This document shows, piece by piece, positions 1 through 10,516 of a stretch of 64,000 nt of DNA. The stretch is taken from positions 496,001 through 560,000 of the forward strand of contig NZ_CANNDS010000002.1 of assembly GCF_947503415.1 (NCBI RefSeq). The letters run 5' to 3'. Positions within the stretch are counted from its first letter, which is position 1. Every line of letters begins with the position of its first letter. Below the pieces are notes generated by a model, which did not search any database, was not told the DNA's origin, and saw only the letters and a program-made list of their open reading frames with translations. Origin of the DNA: an uncultured Tateyamaria sp. (GTDB taxonomy: Bacteria; Pseudomonadota; Alphaproteobacteria; Rhodobacterales; Rhodobacteraceae). A program made the position numbers and the translations under genes.

Positions 1-913
1 GCGCGCCATTGGGGTCCATCGCGCCAATGTCGACGCCCTTGAGGATCGCGAGCGCTTGCAACAGGACCGGCCCCTGCGACCAGGCGTGGGTCTTGTGCAC
101 GGTCCAGCCGTGATAGTCGAAGCTCAGCGGGGCTTCGTAGGTGGCGCGCCAATCGGCCATGTCGGACCGGGCAAGAACGGCGGAGTGCTTGGCTTCGGAC
201 ACATCCATCACATGCGCATCCTTGAGATAATCAAAAATGGCGTCGGCCACGAAGCCTTCGCGCCATTCCGCGCGGGCGGCGTCGATCTGCGCTTCGCGCG
301 TGTCGCCCGTGGCATCGGCAAGGCGGTCATAGGTGGCGGCCAGATCGGGGTTCCTGAACAGGTCGTGTGGTGCGGGGGCTTGCCCGCCTGGGGTCCACAC
401 CTCGGCGGACGTGGGCCATTCCTTTGCGAAGAAGTCCTGGAGGCCCGCGATGGTGTTGGCGACGCGCGGCAGGACCGGATGACCGTCGCGGGCATAGTCG
501 ATGGCCGGTTGCAGCACATCGCGCAGGGACATGGTGCCGTGATCGCGCAGCATCAGCATCCAGCCGTCAAATGCGCCGGGCACCACCGTTGCCAGCAGAC
601 CCGAACCGGGCACGAGGGTGAGGCCCTGATCGGTGTAGTGTTCCACCGTCGCGGCCGCGGGTGCCGTACCTTGGGCGCACAGGACTTCGACCTTGCCGGT
701 CTTTGCAGAATAGAAGATCGCGGGCATGTCCCCGGCGGGACCGTTCAGATGCGGCTCGACCACCTGCAGGGTCAGGGCTGTCGCGATCGACGCGTCAAAC
801 GCGTTGCCCCCCTTTTCGAGGATGCTCATGCCCACGCTCGATGCGATCCAGTGGGTCGAGGTCACAACACCGAACGTCCCTCGGATTTCGGGTCTTGTGG
901 TGAAATCAGACAT
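1..913 (-). CDS. gamma-glutamyltransferase family protein (3' part truncated by the window edge)
   Basis: Reverse-strand frame open from ATG (cat at 911-913) to the window edge; translation MSDFTTRPEIRGTFGVVTSTHWIASSVGMSILEKGGNAFDASIATALTLQVVEPHLNGPAGDMPAIFY... matches the N-terminal region of gamma-glutamyltranspeptidases. Absent from the ORF track because it has no stop within the window. Confidence 0.85.
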   Translation of the reverse strand, partial: MSDFTTRPEIRGTFGVVTSTHWIASSVGMSILEKGGNAFDASIATALTLQVVEPHLNGPAGDMPAIFYSAKTGKVEVLCAQGTAPAAATVEHYTDQGLTLVPGSGLLATVVPGAFDGWMLMLRDHGTMSLRDVLQPAIDYARDGHPVLPRVANTIAGLQDFFAKEWPTSAEVWTPGGQAPAPHDLFRNPDLAATYDRLADATGDTREAQIDAARAEWREGFVADAIFDYLKDAHVMDVSEAKHSAVLARSDMADWRATYEAPLSFDYHGWTVHKTHAWSQGPVLLQALAILKGVDIGAMDPNGA

Positions 914-929
914 CTGCGGTCCTTTTTGA

Positions 930-1817
930 TCAGTGTTCGCGCGGATCGAGTGCATCACGCAATCCGTCGCCGAGAAGGTTGAAGCCAAGGACGACACAGA
1001 AGATCGACACACCGGGCCACATGGCCATCCAGGGCGCCTGATTCAGGAAGTTTTTGGCGGTGTTGAGCATCGATCCCCAACTTGGCGCGGGGGGCTGCTG
1101 GCCAAGGCCCAGAAACGACAGTGACGCTTCGGCGATGATGGCCGTCGCAATTGTCAGCGTCGCCTGAACAAGGATGGGCGGCAGGACATTGGGAAAGATG
1201 TAGCGCGTGAGGATTTTATGCGTCGGCAAACCGATGGCGCGCGCGCTGTCGACGTAATCCTCGGATTTGATGTTGATCACCTGCCCGCGCGTAAGCCGGA
1301 TGAAAATGGGCGTGGCCGATATGCCGATGGCAATCATCGCATTGGTCAGCGACGGGCTGAGGAAGGCGGCAAGTGCAATGGCGAGGATCAGGAACGGCAC
1401 CGCCAGCAGCGCCTCGGTGCAGCGCGAAATGATCGCATCGGTCCAACCACCAAAATAGCCCGCGATGATCCCGAGGGGGACACCGAACAGCACGGCGATG
1501 CCCACCGACACAACCCCGGCCAATAAAGACGCCTGCGCGCCCCAGATCAACCGGGCCATGACATCGCGGCCAATCTCATCCGTGCCCATGGGATGCGCCC
1601 AGCTTGGTGCCTTGCGCACGGCGCTCCAATCGGTTGCGGCGGGCTCCGGTATAGGCAGGATCGGGGCCGCGAGGGCGATGAGCACAAAGAATGCCACGAG
1701 ACCCCCGCCGATCATCGCGCTTTTGTGGCTACGAAATTTTTTCCAGACGCGGTTTTCGGGCCGTGCGGACAACACCGGATCCGAAGCTGTTGGGGTGTTG
1801 GTGGCGGTCTGGGTCAT
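930..1817 (-). CDS. peptide ABC transporter permease (DppC/GsiD-like)
   Basis: 295 aa; multiple TM segments and BPD_transp motif (GTDEIGRDVMARLIWGAQ...EASLSFLGLGQQPPAPSWGSML). Confidence 0.9.
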   Translation of the reverse strand: MTQTATNTPTASDPVLSARPENRVWKKFRSHKSAMIGGGLVAFFVLIALAAPILPIPEPAATDWSAVRKAPSWAHPMGTDEIGRDVMARLIWGAQASLLAGVVSVGIAVLFGVPLGIIAGYFGGWTDAIISRCTEALLAVPFLILAIALAAFLSPSLTNAMIAIGISATPIFIRLTRGQVINIKSEDYVDSARAIGLPTHKILTRYIFPNVLPPILVQATLTIATAIIAEASLSFLGLGQQPPAPSWGSMLNTAKNFLNQAPWMAMWPGVSIFCVVLGFNLLGDGLRDALDPREH

Positions 1818-1818
1818 A

Positions 1819-2778
1819 TCAGTGCCCCCTCAGCCTTGGGTTCAGTACGTAGTACATCGCATCGGCAAAGAGGTTCATGAAGATGAACCCGATGGCTGTC
1901 ACCAGCACGATCCCCTGAACAACGGCGTAGTCCCGATTGAAAACCGCATCGACAACCAGTTTGCCAAAGCCGGGGATGGTGAAAATCTGTTCGGTCAGCA
2001 CGGCGCCTGCCACCAGTTCGCCAAACAGCAGCGCGGTCAGCGTGACAATCGGGGTAAGCGCGTTGCGAAAGGCATGTTTCAGGATCACGACCCGCTCTGC
2101 CAAGCCCTTGGCACGGGCGGTGCGCACGTAATCCGCACTCAGCACGCCAATCATGGACGAGCGCGTGTGCCGCATCAGCGTCGCGGCCAGCGCTGTGCCA
2201 AGGACAAAGGACGGCATCAGCATGGTGCGGATCGATTGGCCAAAGTCTTCGGACAGCGGGACGTAGCCGGACGCAGGCAGAAGTTGCCATTTGACCGACA
2301 CCAGCAGGATCAACATGATGCCCAGCCAGAAGTTCGGGATCGACAGGCCGGACAGCGCCACGACATTGGCCACATAGTCGGTGGCTGTCCCCTTCTTGAC
2401 GGCAGACAAGATGCCAGCCGGTATGCCGATCACCAGCGCAAAGATCATCGACATGACCGCCAACTGGATCGTCACGGGCAGCTTTTCGGCCATCAGTTCG
2501 GTCACGGGCTGGTTGGTGCGCAGGGACACGCCCAGGTCGCCCTGCAAAGCGTTTCCGACCCAAGCCAGATATTGCACCGGGATCGGGTCGTTCAGGCGGT
2601 ATTTCTCGCGCAGGGCTTCCAGCACCTCGGGGTCGCGTTCTTCGCCTGCAAGCACAAGAAGCGGGTCGCCCGGCAACAGCTGTTGCAGTGCAAACACCAT
2701 GATCGAGATGATCACAATGGTGGGTATGGCGATCAGGAAACGGCGCAGAAGAAACGCAAGCATTTGAGACCCGTTCAA
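1819..2778 (-). CDS. peptide ABC transporter permease (DppB/GsiC-like)
   Basis: 319 aa; MLAFLLRRFLIAIPTIVIISIMVFALQQLLPGDP... typical of DppB/OppB. Confidence 0.9.
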   Translation of the reverse strand: MNGSQMLAFLLRRFLIAIPTIVIISIMVFALQQLLPGDPLLVLAGEERDPEVLEALREKYRLNDPIPVQYLAWVGNALQGDLGVSLRTNQPVTELMAEKLPVTIQLAVMSMIFALVIGIPAGILSAVKKGTATDYVANVVALSGLSIPNFWLGIMLILLVSVKWQLLPASGYVPLSEDFGQSIRTMLMPSFVLGTALAATLMRHTRSSMIGVLSADYVRTARAKGLAERVVILKHAFRNALTPIVTLTALLFGELVAGAVLTEQIFTIPGFGKLVVDAVFNRDYAVVQGIVLVTAIGFIFMNLFADAMYYVLNPRLRGH

Positions 2779-2824
2779 TCAAAGCGCCCGCGCCGCCGGA
2801 AAGGGGCGGCGCGGGCTGGAAAGA

Positions 2825-4345
2825 TCACTCTTCCCAGGTCACGTTTTCAAGGCGGATCATGCCATCGGGATAGGGGGTGAAGCCCTTGAGGCTGCTGTTG
2901 TAGGCCCAGATCCAGTTGACGTGGTAGAGGAACACGCGGTTCAGCTCATCCATCATGAGGGCGATGGCTTCGTCATAGAGCGCCTTGCGTTCTTCGACGC
3001 TGCCCGCGACACGGGCCGCGTTCATCACCTCGTCCATCTTGGCGTCCGAAAACTTGGAATCGTTGATCCCGCCGTCTGTGGTCACGAACTGGTGGTTGTT
3101 CCCGTCCGGGTCGACGCGGCCCGACCATCCAATCTGGCTGGCGGTGTAGTCACCGGCGGACTGATCCGACAGCAAGGTGGCAAATTCCTTGGAGGTCAGG
3201 GTGATGTTGATCCCCGCCTCTGCCGCCATGGCCTGCACCACCTGCATCACTGCCAGCGGCTCGGTCGAGTTTGGCACCTGAACCTCAAGGTCCAAGCCAT
3301 CGGGGAAGCCTGCCTCGGCCAGAAGGCTTTTGGCTTTGTCGATGTCGCGCGCTTCGACCGGGAAGGACTGGTTGTACCACGGAGACGTTGACGGGAACGG
3401 CTGGTTGCCGGGGGCAAAGGCCCCTTCGAACACCACCTGGTTCAGCGCCTCGCGGTCAATCGCATAGCTCAGGGCCTGGCGCAGGCGTTTGTCATTGCCC
3501 CACGGATTGTCGCCCCGTTCGCCGTTGTTGATGTTGAACGTGATGCCCTGATAGCCCAAGGACACCGCGCTATCGACGACGATGCCGTCATCTGCGTTGG
3601 CTTGCGCGAGGTCCGTCGCCGCCAAGCGTTCCAGCATGTCGATGTCGCCCGATTGCAGGTTGGCCAGACGCACGGTTGTGTCCGGGATCGGCAGGAAGGT
3701 GACGCTGTCGAAGTTGATCGCGTCGGCGTTCCAGTAGTCGTCGAACTTGGTCAAAACGATCTTGTCCTGTGCGACGCGTTCCGCAAATGAAAAGGCCCCG
3801 GAACAGACCGGATTCAGGCCGAAATCAGCGCCTGCCTCCGCCGCTGCTGTCGGCGAGACCATCATTCCCGCCCGGTCGGCCAGTTGTGCCATCAGGGTAG
3901 CGTCCGGACCTGCAAGATTGAGCACGATCTCGTATTCGCCGGTGACCTCGGTCGATGTGATCGACTTCAGTTCGGACTTGCGGCGGGATTCGTCCAGTGT
4001 TTGCGAGCGTTCGATATTTGCCGCGACCGCCTCTGCGTTGAAGGGTGTGCCGTCATGGAACACAACGCCTTCGCGCAATTGCATGGTGATGGCGGTGCCG
4101 TCGTCGGACGTGGTCCAGGACGTGGCCAGCTGCGGGATGATCTCAAGGTCCGGGGTGATGTCCACCAGCTTGTCGCACATGGAGGCATAGACAATCCGGC
4201 CCACGAATGTGCGCGACTGGTCCGGGTCAAGCACATCCGCGTCCGATTGCAGCGCGATGCGCAGGTCCTTGGCCAGGACCGGGCTGGCGGTCAGCGCCGT
4301 GGCGCCGATCAACGCCGTGATCATGGCTGTTTTCAAATGTGGCAT
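2825..4345 (-). CDS. ABC transporter substrate-binding protein, SBP family 5
   Basis: 506 aa; signal peptide MPHLKTAMITALIGATALTASPVLA and SBP_bac_5 features. Confidence 0.9.
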   Translation of the reverse strand: MPHLKTAMITALIGATALTASPVLAKDLRIALQSDADVLDPDQSRTFVGRIVYASMCDKLVDITPDLEIIPQLATSWTTSDDGTAITMQLREGVVFHDGTPFNAEAVAANIERSQTLDESRRKSELKSITSTEVTGEYEIVLNLAGPDATLMAQLADRAGMMVSPTAAAEAGADFGLNPVCSGAFSFAERVAQDKIVLTKFDDYWNADAINFDSVTFLPIPDTTVRLANLQSGDIDMLERLAATDLAQANADDGIVVDSAVSLGYQGITFNINNGERGDNPWGNDKRLRQALSYAIDREALNQVVFEGAFAPGNQPFPSTSPWYNQSFPVEARDIDKAKSLLAEAGFPDGLDLEVQVPNSTEPLAVMQVVQAMAAEAGINITLTSKEFATLLSDQSAGDYTASQIGWSGRVDPDGNNHQFVTTDGGINDSKFSDAKMDEVMNAARVAGSVEERKALYDEAIALMMDELNRVFLYHVNWIWAYNSSLKGFTPYPDGMIRLENVTWEE

Positions 4346-4363
4346 TGTGTCTGTTCCTCTCTG

Positions 4364-5458
4364 TCAGTTTTGGGTTTTATGCGTCACAGTTCCGCCTTCG
4401 CTTGCGGCCCGGTGAAGGGCAAAGCGGGCTTGGGCGGCCTGTGATCTGTTGGTTTTGTGGGTCGAGACCGGCGCTGCGGGCAGGCTGTCCCAGAAGTGGC
4501 AGGCGATCTGATGATCACCGTCGTCAGATGTGCGCAACACCGGCGTTTCGGACCGGCACCGGTCTTGCACAAACGGGCAGCGGGTGTGGAAGCGGCAGCC
4601 CGACGGTGGGTCGGAGGGGCTTGGCATCTCCCCAAGCACCGTCGCCTCGTGATCGACGCCGGGGCCATCCATGGACGGGATCGATGCCAGCAGTGCCTGC
4701 GTGTAGGGATGGCGCGGGTTGGCATAGACGTCCTTCGTCTCTCCCAACTCGACAATGCGGCCCAGATACATGACGGCGACGCGGTCGCTCATGTGGCGGA
4801 TGACGCCCAGATCGTGCGCAATGATCACAAGTGTCAGCCCGAGGTCGCGCGACAGATCACCCAGCAGATTGATCACCTGTGCCTGCACCGACACGTCCAG
4901 CGCAGACACCGGTTCGTCCCCGATGATCAGCTTTGGACCAGCGGCCAGTGCCCGCGCGATCCCGATGCGTTGCCGTTGCCCGCCGCTGAATTCATGCGGA
5001 TAGCGGTCGGAATGCTCGGCCCGCAACCCGACAGAGCGCAGAAGGTCCGCCACTTTGGCCTGTCGCGCCTGCTTGCCAAGGTCGGGGGCGTGGACTTCGA
5101 TCGGCTCACCGACCAGTTGCCCGACCGTCATGCGCGGGTTCAGGGACGAAAACGGGTCCTGAAAGATGAATTGCACGTCGCGGCGCAGCGCCTTGAGCTT
5201 TTCGCCCTTGGCCGCGCTGATCTCGCGCCCTTCGAACTGCACGCTTCCGGATGTGGGTGCCAGCAGCCGCATCAACAGCCGCGCAAGTGTGGATTTGCCG
5301 CATCCGCTTTCGCCCACAATCGCAAATGTTTCACCACGCTTTATCCTGAGCGATACGCCGTCCACCGCCTGCACGACCGGGGCCTTCGACAGCCAGCCAC
5401 CGCCCGACCCGAAATGCTTGGTCACATTGTCGGCGGCCAGGATGACATCATCGCTCAT
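4364..5458 (-). CDS. peptide ABC transporter ATP-binding protein (DppF/OppF-like)
   Basis: 364 aa; Walker [10 protein letters not shown], signature SGGQRQRIGIARAL, Walker B LIIGDEP, C-terminal oligopeptide/dipeptide transporter extension with Cys motif. Confidence 0.9.
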   Translation of the reverse strand: MSDDVILAADNVTKHFGSGGGWLSKAPVVQAVDGVSLRIKRGETFAIVGESGCGKSTLARLLMRLLAPTSGSVQFEGREISAAKGEKLKALRRDVQFIFQDPFSSLNPRMTVGQLVGEPIEVHAPDLGKQARQAKVADLLRSVGLRAEHSDRYPHEFSGGQRQRIGIARALAAGPKLIIGDEPVSALDVSVQAQVINLLGDLSRDLGLTLVIIAHDLGVIRHMSDRVAVMYLGRIVELGETKDVYANPRHPYTQALLASIPSMDGPGVDHEATVLGEMPSPSDPPSGCRFHTRCPFVQDRCRSETPVLRTSDDGDHQIACHFWDSLPAAPVSTHKTNRSQAAQARFALHRAASEGGTVTHKTQN

Positions 5459-6495
5459 GCGCTGACCGCCACATGCATCTCAAGCGGTGCGTAATGGCAC
5501 GCCACGTCGTGTTTTGCCGCAACCTGCGCCAATGGGGGCCGGGCCGAACAGGTGTCTGTGGCGAACGAACAGCGGGTGCGAAACCGGCAGCCTTGGGGCA
5601 TATTCGCGACCGTGGGCACTGTGCCCGGCACGGTTGCCAGGCGCCCACCCGGATCGTCAAGCGAGGGCATCGCGCTCATCAATCCGATTGTGTAAGGATG
5701 CTGCGGGTTGCTGAACACCTCCCTTACGGGCCCCTGTTCGACAATCTGCCCACCATACATAACCGCAACGCTGTCGGCGATTTCGGCCACGACACCCAGA
5801 TCATGCGTGATCATGATCGTCCCCATCCCGGTTCCGTCCCGAAGATCGCGGATCAGATCAAGGATCTGCGCCTGAATGGTCACGTCCAGCGCTGTCGTCG
5901 GCTCATCCGCGATCAAGAGCTGTGGTTCGTTGGCCAGCGCCATGGCGATCATCACCCGCTGGCGCATCCCACCTGACAACTGATGTGGATATTCGGTCAA
6001 CCGTTGTTGTGGGTTTGCGATACCCACCCGTTCCAACATGTTCTGCGCGCGCTTCAGGGCGGCGGATTGGCTGCCCCCTTGATGACGCATGACAGCTTCG
6101 GCGATTTGATCACCGATGCGAAAAACGGGGTTCAGGGACGTCATGGGTTCCTGAAAGATCATCGCCATTGCGTTGCCGCGCAGCGTCCTTGGAACTGATT
6201 GGTGAGATAAATCAAAGGCTTCGTCGTCCAAACTGACCCTGCCCGACGATATCTGAGCCGCGTCCGGCGGAAGCAGCCCCATAAGCGCCATCGCTGTCAC
6301 GCTCTTGCCGCACCCGGATTCGCCGACAATGCACAGCACTTCGCCCCGGTGAACGGTGAGGGAGACGTCCTCTACAACATCATTTGCCTGACCACGAAAC
6401 CTGAGAACCAAGTTTTGCAATTGCAGCAGGGGACGTTCCCCGACTGGTTGTGGCGCTGAATGATCGGTGCTGTCTGCCTTCATCGCTTGCTGCAT
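5455..6495 (-). CDS. peptide ABC transporter ATP-binding protein (DppD/OppD-like)
   Basis: ORF 5455..6813; likely start at [10 protein letters not shown] (6495) or MKADST (6483). Walker [24 protein letters not shown], 4-nt overlap with the downstream ATPase gene. Confidence 0.88.
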   Translation of the reverse strand: MQQAMKADSTDHSAPQPVGERPLLQLQNLVLRFRGQANDVVEDVSLTVHRGEVLCIVGESGCGKSVTAMALMGLLPPDAAQISSGRVSLDDEAFDLSHQSVPRTLRGNAMAMIFQEPMTSLNPVFRIGDQIAEAVMRHQGGSQSAALKRAQNMLERVGIANPQQRLTEYPHQLSGGMRQRVMIAMALANEPQLLIADEPTTALDVTIQAQILDLIRDLRDGTGMGTIMITHDLGVVAEIADSVAVMYGGQIVEQGPVREVFSNPQHPYTIGLMSAMPSLDDPGGRLATVPGTVPTVANMPQGCRFRTRCSFATDTCSARPPLAQVAAKHDVACHYAPLEMHVAVSA

Positions 6496-6912
6496 CACCC
6501 CTTCTGCAACTGAACGAAAAACCAATTCGATATTGGTTAAGCTGACGCAATGCCGCGCCCTGTCAAGGTTTACAGACCCGTTTTCGTGATCGGGGCACGC
6601 AAAAAGGCAAAGCGCGCTTGCAATACCGGCATCGACCGGATGATCCCCAATCGCTGGCGCTTCGGCGCGCTGACGTCCCGGTGCGTTACGACCCGTGGTG
6701 CAGCACTCAGGCAGCAAAAGCATGTGCGATATGGCTATTCTGCGGTCAGCGATGCGGCAGCTTGGCGGGTGCGAAGACCATGTCGCGCGGCGGAAGTCCG
6801 CCGACCGGCGCATACCTTGACGTCACCCCGGCCCAAGATCGCTTTGGCCTTGGTCGCGCATGGGTCACAATACAACCATCGAATGAATTGCAATCGACCG
6901 AGGAGATCACCC

Positions 6913-8529
6913 ATGGAACGCCGTTCGTTTTTCGTCGCGGCCCTTGCCACGACATTCCTGACCATGCCTGCGTTTGCCGCCGACGTGCCCGAAGGGGTCA
7001 CTTTGGCCGAGGAGCAGACGTTTACCTACCGCATCCTCGACGAATTTTCGTCCTTTGATCCGCAGCTTATCGAAGACACGTATGGATCCGACATCGCCCG
7101 TGACTTGTTCGAAGGGCTTTATAATCAGGACTCCGACGGCAACATCGTGCCCGGTGTCGCGCTGAACCATGAGGCGTCTGCGGACAACCTGACCTACACG
7201 TTTACCTTGCGCGACGACGCCAAATGGTCCGACGGCACGCCCGTGACCGCAGGTGATTTTGTCTATGCCTGGCAACGGGCTGTGACGCCCGAACTCGCCT
7301 CGCCCTATGCGTGGTACATGGAGTTGATGTCGATCGAGAACGGCGCCGCCATCATCGCAGGCGAGATGGAGCCGACCGCATTGGGCGTTTCGGCCCCCGA
7401 TGACACCACGCTGGTCGTGAACCTGTCCCAGCCGCTGCCCTATTTCAACAAGATGGTCACCCATGCCACGACCTTTCCGGCCCCCAAATGGGCGATCGAA
7501 GAGCATGGCGCCCAATGGACCCGCCCCGGAAATCTGGTGAGCAACGGTGCCTATGTCCTGAAAGAGCATGTGCCCAAGGAACGGTCCGTGCGCGCGCGAA
7601 ACGAGATGTACTGGGACAACGAAAACACCGTTCTGGAAACGGTCACGACGCTTGTGATCGGTGACGATGCGCAAGGGTTGACCCGTTGGCGCGCAGGCGA
7701 GGTCGACATGACCGACATTCCTGCAGGTCAGTATCCGGCATTGGCCAACGAATTCCCGGACGAGGCTTTTGCCGTGCCGCGCCTGTGCAACTACTATTTC
7801 AACTTCAACCTGGCCTCCGGACCCGAGGCATTCCAGGACGTGCGCGTGCGTCAGGCCCTGGCAATGGCCCTTGACCGCGAAGTGATCGTGGACCGCGTCT
7901 TGCAGGGCGGTCAGTTCCCGGCCTTTACCTTTACCCCTGCCGCGACCGCCGGGTTCGACGTGCCGGATGTGGACATCGCAGCGATGACCCAGGCCGATCG
8001 GGACGCGCGCGCCAAGGAATTGCTGACCGAGGCAGGCTATGGCGAGGGCGGTGAGCCGCTGAGCTTTACCTATCTTTACAACACCAACGAGGCGCACCAG
8101 CAGGTTGCCATTGTCGCCACGCAGATGTGGAAGCAGAAGCTGGGTGTCGACGTGACGCTGGAGAACCAGGAATGGAAGGTTTTCCTTGAGACCCGGGGGG
8201 CCCAGAACTTTGACATGGCCCGTGGTGCGTGGTGTGGCGACTATAACGAGGCGTCTACGTTTCTTGATCTTCTGACCACCGAGTCCGGCTACAACGACGC
8301 CAAATTCTCGAACGCCCGTGTGGATGAGTTGATGGCCGATGCGAAATCGTCCAGCGACCCGCAGCCCCTTTACACCGAAGTGGAACAGATCCTGGCCGCC
8401 GAGATGCCGGTGATCCCGATCTATCACTATTCCACGAACCTGATGCTGTCCGATGCCATCCAGGGTTGGCCCATCAACAATGTTGAGCAGAACTGGTACG
8501 CCAAGGACCTCTACCGGGTCGCCGAGTGA
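6913..8529 (+). CDS. oligopeptide ABC transporter substrate-binding protein (OppA/MppA-like)
   Basis: Start ATG 6913 in MERRSFFVAALATTFLTMPAFAADV (signal peptide), preceded by GGAG; translation carries OppA-like WTRPGNLVSNGAYVLKEHVP. Confidence 0.9.
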   Translation: MERRSFFVAALATTFLTMPAFAADVPEGVTLAEEQTFTYRILDEFSSFDPQLIEDTYGSDIARDLFEGLYNQDSDGNIVPGVALNHEASADNLTYTFTLRDDAKWSDGTPVTAGDFVYAWQRAVTPELASPYAWYMELMSIENGAAIIAGEMEPTALGVSAPDDTTLVVNLSQPLPYFNKMVTHATTFPAPKWAIEEHGAQWTRPGNLVSNGAYVLKEHVPKERSVRARNEMYWDNENTVLETVTTLVIGDDAQGLTRWRAGEVDMTDIPAGQYPALANEFPDEAFAVPRLCNYYFNFNLASGPEAFQDVRVRQALAMALDREVIVDRVLQGGQFPAFTFTPAATAGFDVPDVDIAAMTQADRDARAKELLTEAGYGEGGEPLSFTYLYNTNEAHQQVAIVATQMWKQKLGVDVTLENQEWKVFLETRGAQNFDMARGAWCGDYNEASTFLDLLTTESGYNDAKFSNARVDELMADAKSSSDPQPLYTEVEQILAAEMPVIPIYHYSTNLMLSDAIQGWPINNVEQNWYAKDLYRVAE

Positions 8530-8606
8530 CCTGACCACGTGTGCGCCCCGGTGTCAGTCCGGGGCGCGATGCGCGGTAACCCATCGCTCAAATCCGGGAA
8601 CGCCTT

Positions 8607-9539
8607 ATGCTCAACTACACGCTCCGCCGCCTGCTGATGGTGGTGCCCACCCTTCTCATTCTGGTGATCTTTGCCTTCTACCTGATGCGGCTGGCACCGG
8701 GCGGGCCGTTCACCTCGGAACGTCCCCTGCCCCCGGCCGTCATGGCCAATGTGCTGGAACGCTATGGCATGGATGAACCGTTGCATGTGCAGCTTTGGAC
8801 CTATGTGAGCAACATTGTCTGCTGTTTCGACTTTGGGCCCAGCTTTTCCCAGAAGGATCGGTCGGTGAATGACGTCATCGCCCAAGGGTTTCCCGTCACG
8901 TTGACCTACGGGTTCTGGTCAGCGGTGTTCGTGCTGTTGCTGGGGGTGCCGCTGGGTATCATCGCGGCCCTTCGGCACAACGGGTTCTGGGACTACACGA
9001 TGACCGGCCTTGCCATCTTTTCGCAGATCTTTCCAAATTTCGTGCTGGCACCGCTGCTGGTGCTGCTCTTCACGCTGTCCTGGGGCTTGCTGCCGGGTGG
9101 TGGATGGAACGGGGGGCAATGGCAATATATCGTGATGCCCGCCATAGCGCTCGGAACGTCCTACATGGCGTCGGTTGCACGGCTGACGCGCGGGTCAATG
9201 CTGGAGGTGCTGGGCTCGCCCTACATCCGTACGGCGCGCGCCAAGGGATTGCCGGAGCGGACCATCATCCTGCGCCATGCCCTGAAACCGGCGCTGCTGC
9301 CGACGCTGACCTATATGGGGCCGGTCTTTGTCTACATGATCACCGGATCGGTGTTTGTGGACGTGTTCTTTTCGACGGGCGGCATTGGGCAGGATTTCAT
9401 CAACGGAGCCTATAGCCGCGACTATGCGATCCTTCTTGGCCTTGCGATCCTCTATGCCGTGCTGACCTTTGTGCTGACGCTGATGGTTGACCTGCTTTAT
9501 GCGTGGATCGATCCCAAGGTGCGGGCGGGGCTGTCATGA
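8607..9539 (+). CDS. oligopeptide ABC transporter permease (OppB-like)
   Basis: 310 aa; MLNYTLRRLLMVVPTLLILVIFAFYLMRLAPGGPF. Confidence 0.9.
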   Translation: MLNYTLRRLLMVVPTLLILVIFAFYLMRLAPGGPFTSERPLPPAVMANVLERYGMDEPLHVQLWTYVSNIVCCFDFGPSFSQKDRSVNDVIAQGFPVTLTYGFWSAVFVLLLGVPLGIIAALRHNGFWDYTMTGLAIFSQIFPNFVLAPLLVLLFTLSWGLLPGGGWNGGQWQYIVMPAIALGTSYMASVARLTRGSMLEVLGSPYIRTARAKGLPERTIILRHALKPALLPTLTYMGPVFVYMITGSVFVDVFFSTGGIGQDFINGAYSRDYAILLGLAILYAVLTFVLTLMVDLLYAWIDPKVRAGLS

Positions 9540-10474
9540 TCCTGTCCGCGGCGCGCCGCCGCCTGCAATCCCGTGCCTTCGCCGAAGAACAAGCGCCAGA
9601 GATGGTTGCGTCCCGATCCTTCTGGGCCGATGCCGGACAACGGTTCATGCGCAACCGCATGGCGATCTTTTCGGTCGGGATGCTTGGCCTTCTGATCCTG
9701 TTCTCGATCTTCGGGAACCTGTTTTCGCGTTGGTCCTTCGAAGAGATCGACTGGAACGTTCTGGGCCGCATCAAGGAAGACGGCGGCCCCTCGCTTGAAA
9801 ACGGTCACTGGTTCGGCGTCGATGAGTTGGGCCGAGATCTTTATGCGCGCGTGGTGCAGGGCACGCGGACCTCGCTGCTGGTGGGGTTCATCGCGGGCCC
9901 TGTCTCTGTTCTTCTGGGTGCGACGCTGGGCGCGCTGTCGGGCTATTATGGCGGGCGTTTTGACCGGACGGTGCTTGGGGCCTACACGATCTGGCTTGCG
10001 ATCCCCTACATCATCTTCTTTGTGGTCTGGCAGGCCTTCTTTGGCCGGTCCATGAGCCAGATGATCATGGTCATCATCCTCGTGAACTGGACCGCCGGGC
10101 TGCTGATTGTGCGCGGGCAGGTCATGATGCTGAAGAACCGCGAATTCGTGGACGCAGCCCGGATGCTGGGCATGTCGGACACCAAGATCATCTTTCGTCA
10201 CCTCGCGCCGAACGTCCTTTGGGTGGTGGTGATCTATACCTCCCTCGTCATTCCCGAGGTCATCATGATGGAAAGCCTCGTGTCCTTCCTGGGGGTCGGT
10301 ATCCAAGAGCCGAACACATCCATCGGGGCGCTCTTGTCCCAAGGGGCGTCCACCATGACATTCGGCACGCTGTGGCAGTTGGGGTTCCCTGCGGCGATCT
10401 TTGTCATCGCGCAGGTTTCGCTGTTCTACATCGGGGACGGGTTGCGGGACGCTTTGGACCCCAAGGAGAGATAA
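9536..10474 (+). CDS. oligopeptide ABC transporter permease (OppC-like)
   Basis: Start MILSAARRR at 9536 overlaps the upstream stop (ATGA); BPD_transp segment GVDELGRDLYARVVQGTRTSLLVG. Confidence 0.9.
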   Translation: MILSAARRRLQSRAFAEEQAPEMVASRSFWADAGQRFMRNRMAIFSVGMLGLLILFSIFGNLFSRWSFEEIDWNVLGRIKEDGGPSLENGHWFGVDELGRDLYARVVQGTRTSLLVGFIAGPVSVLLGATLGALSGYYGGRFDRTVLGAYTIWLAIPYIIFFVVWQAFFGRSMSQMIMVIILVNWTAGLLIVRGQVMMLKNREFVDAARMLGMSDTKIIFRHLAPNVLWVVVIYTSLVIPEVIMMESLVSFLGVGIQEPNTSIGALLSQGASTMTFGTLWQLGFPAAIFVIAQVSLFYIGDGLRDALDPKER

Positions 10475-10516
10475 GTTGAGCCAGAAATTCCCAATGCTTG
10501 CCCGGCGCACGCGCCC

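Noticed and set aside
1465-2880. 471-aa plus-strand ORF (and similar long antisense ORFs at 6907-8538 minus, 13763-14935 minus, 26705-28159 minus, 34283-35803 plus, 38035-39267 plus, 55305-56873 plus)
   Set aside because: Antisense to confidently identified genes; His/Arg/Gln-rich shadow translations typical of high-GC coding DNA.
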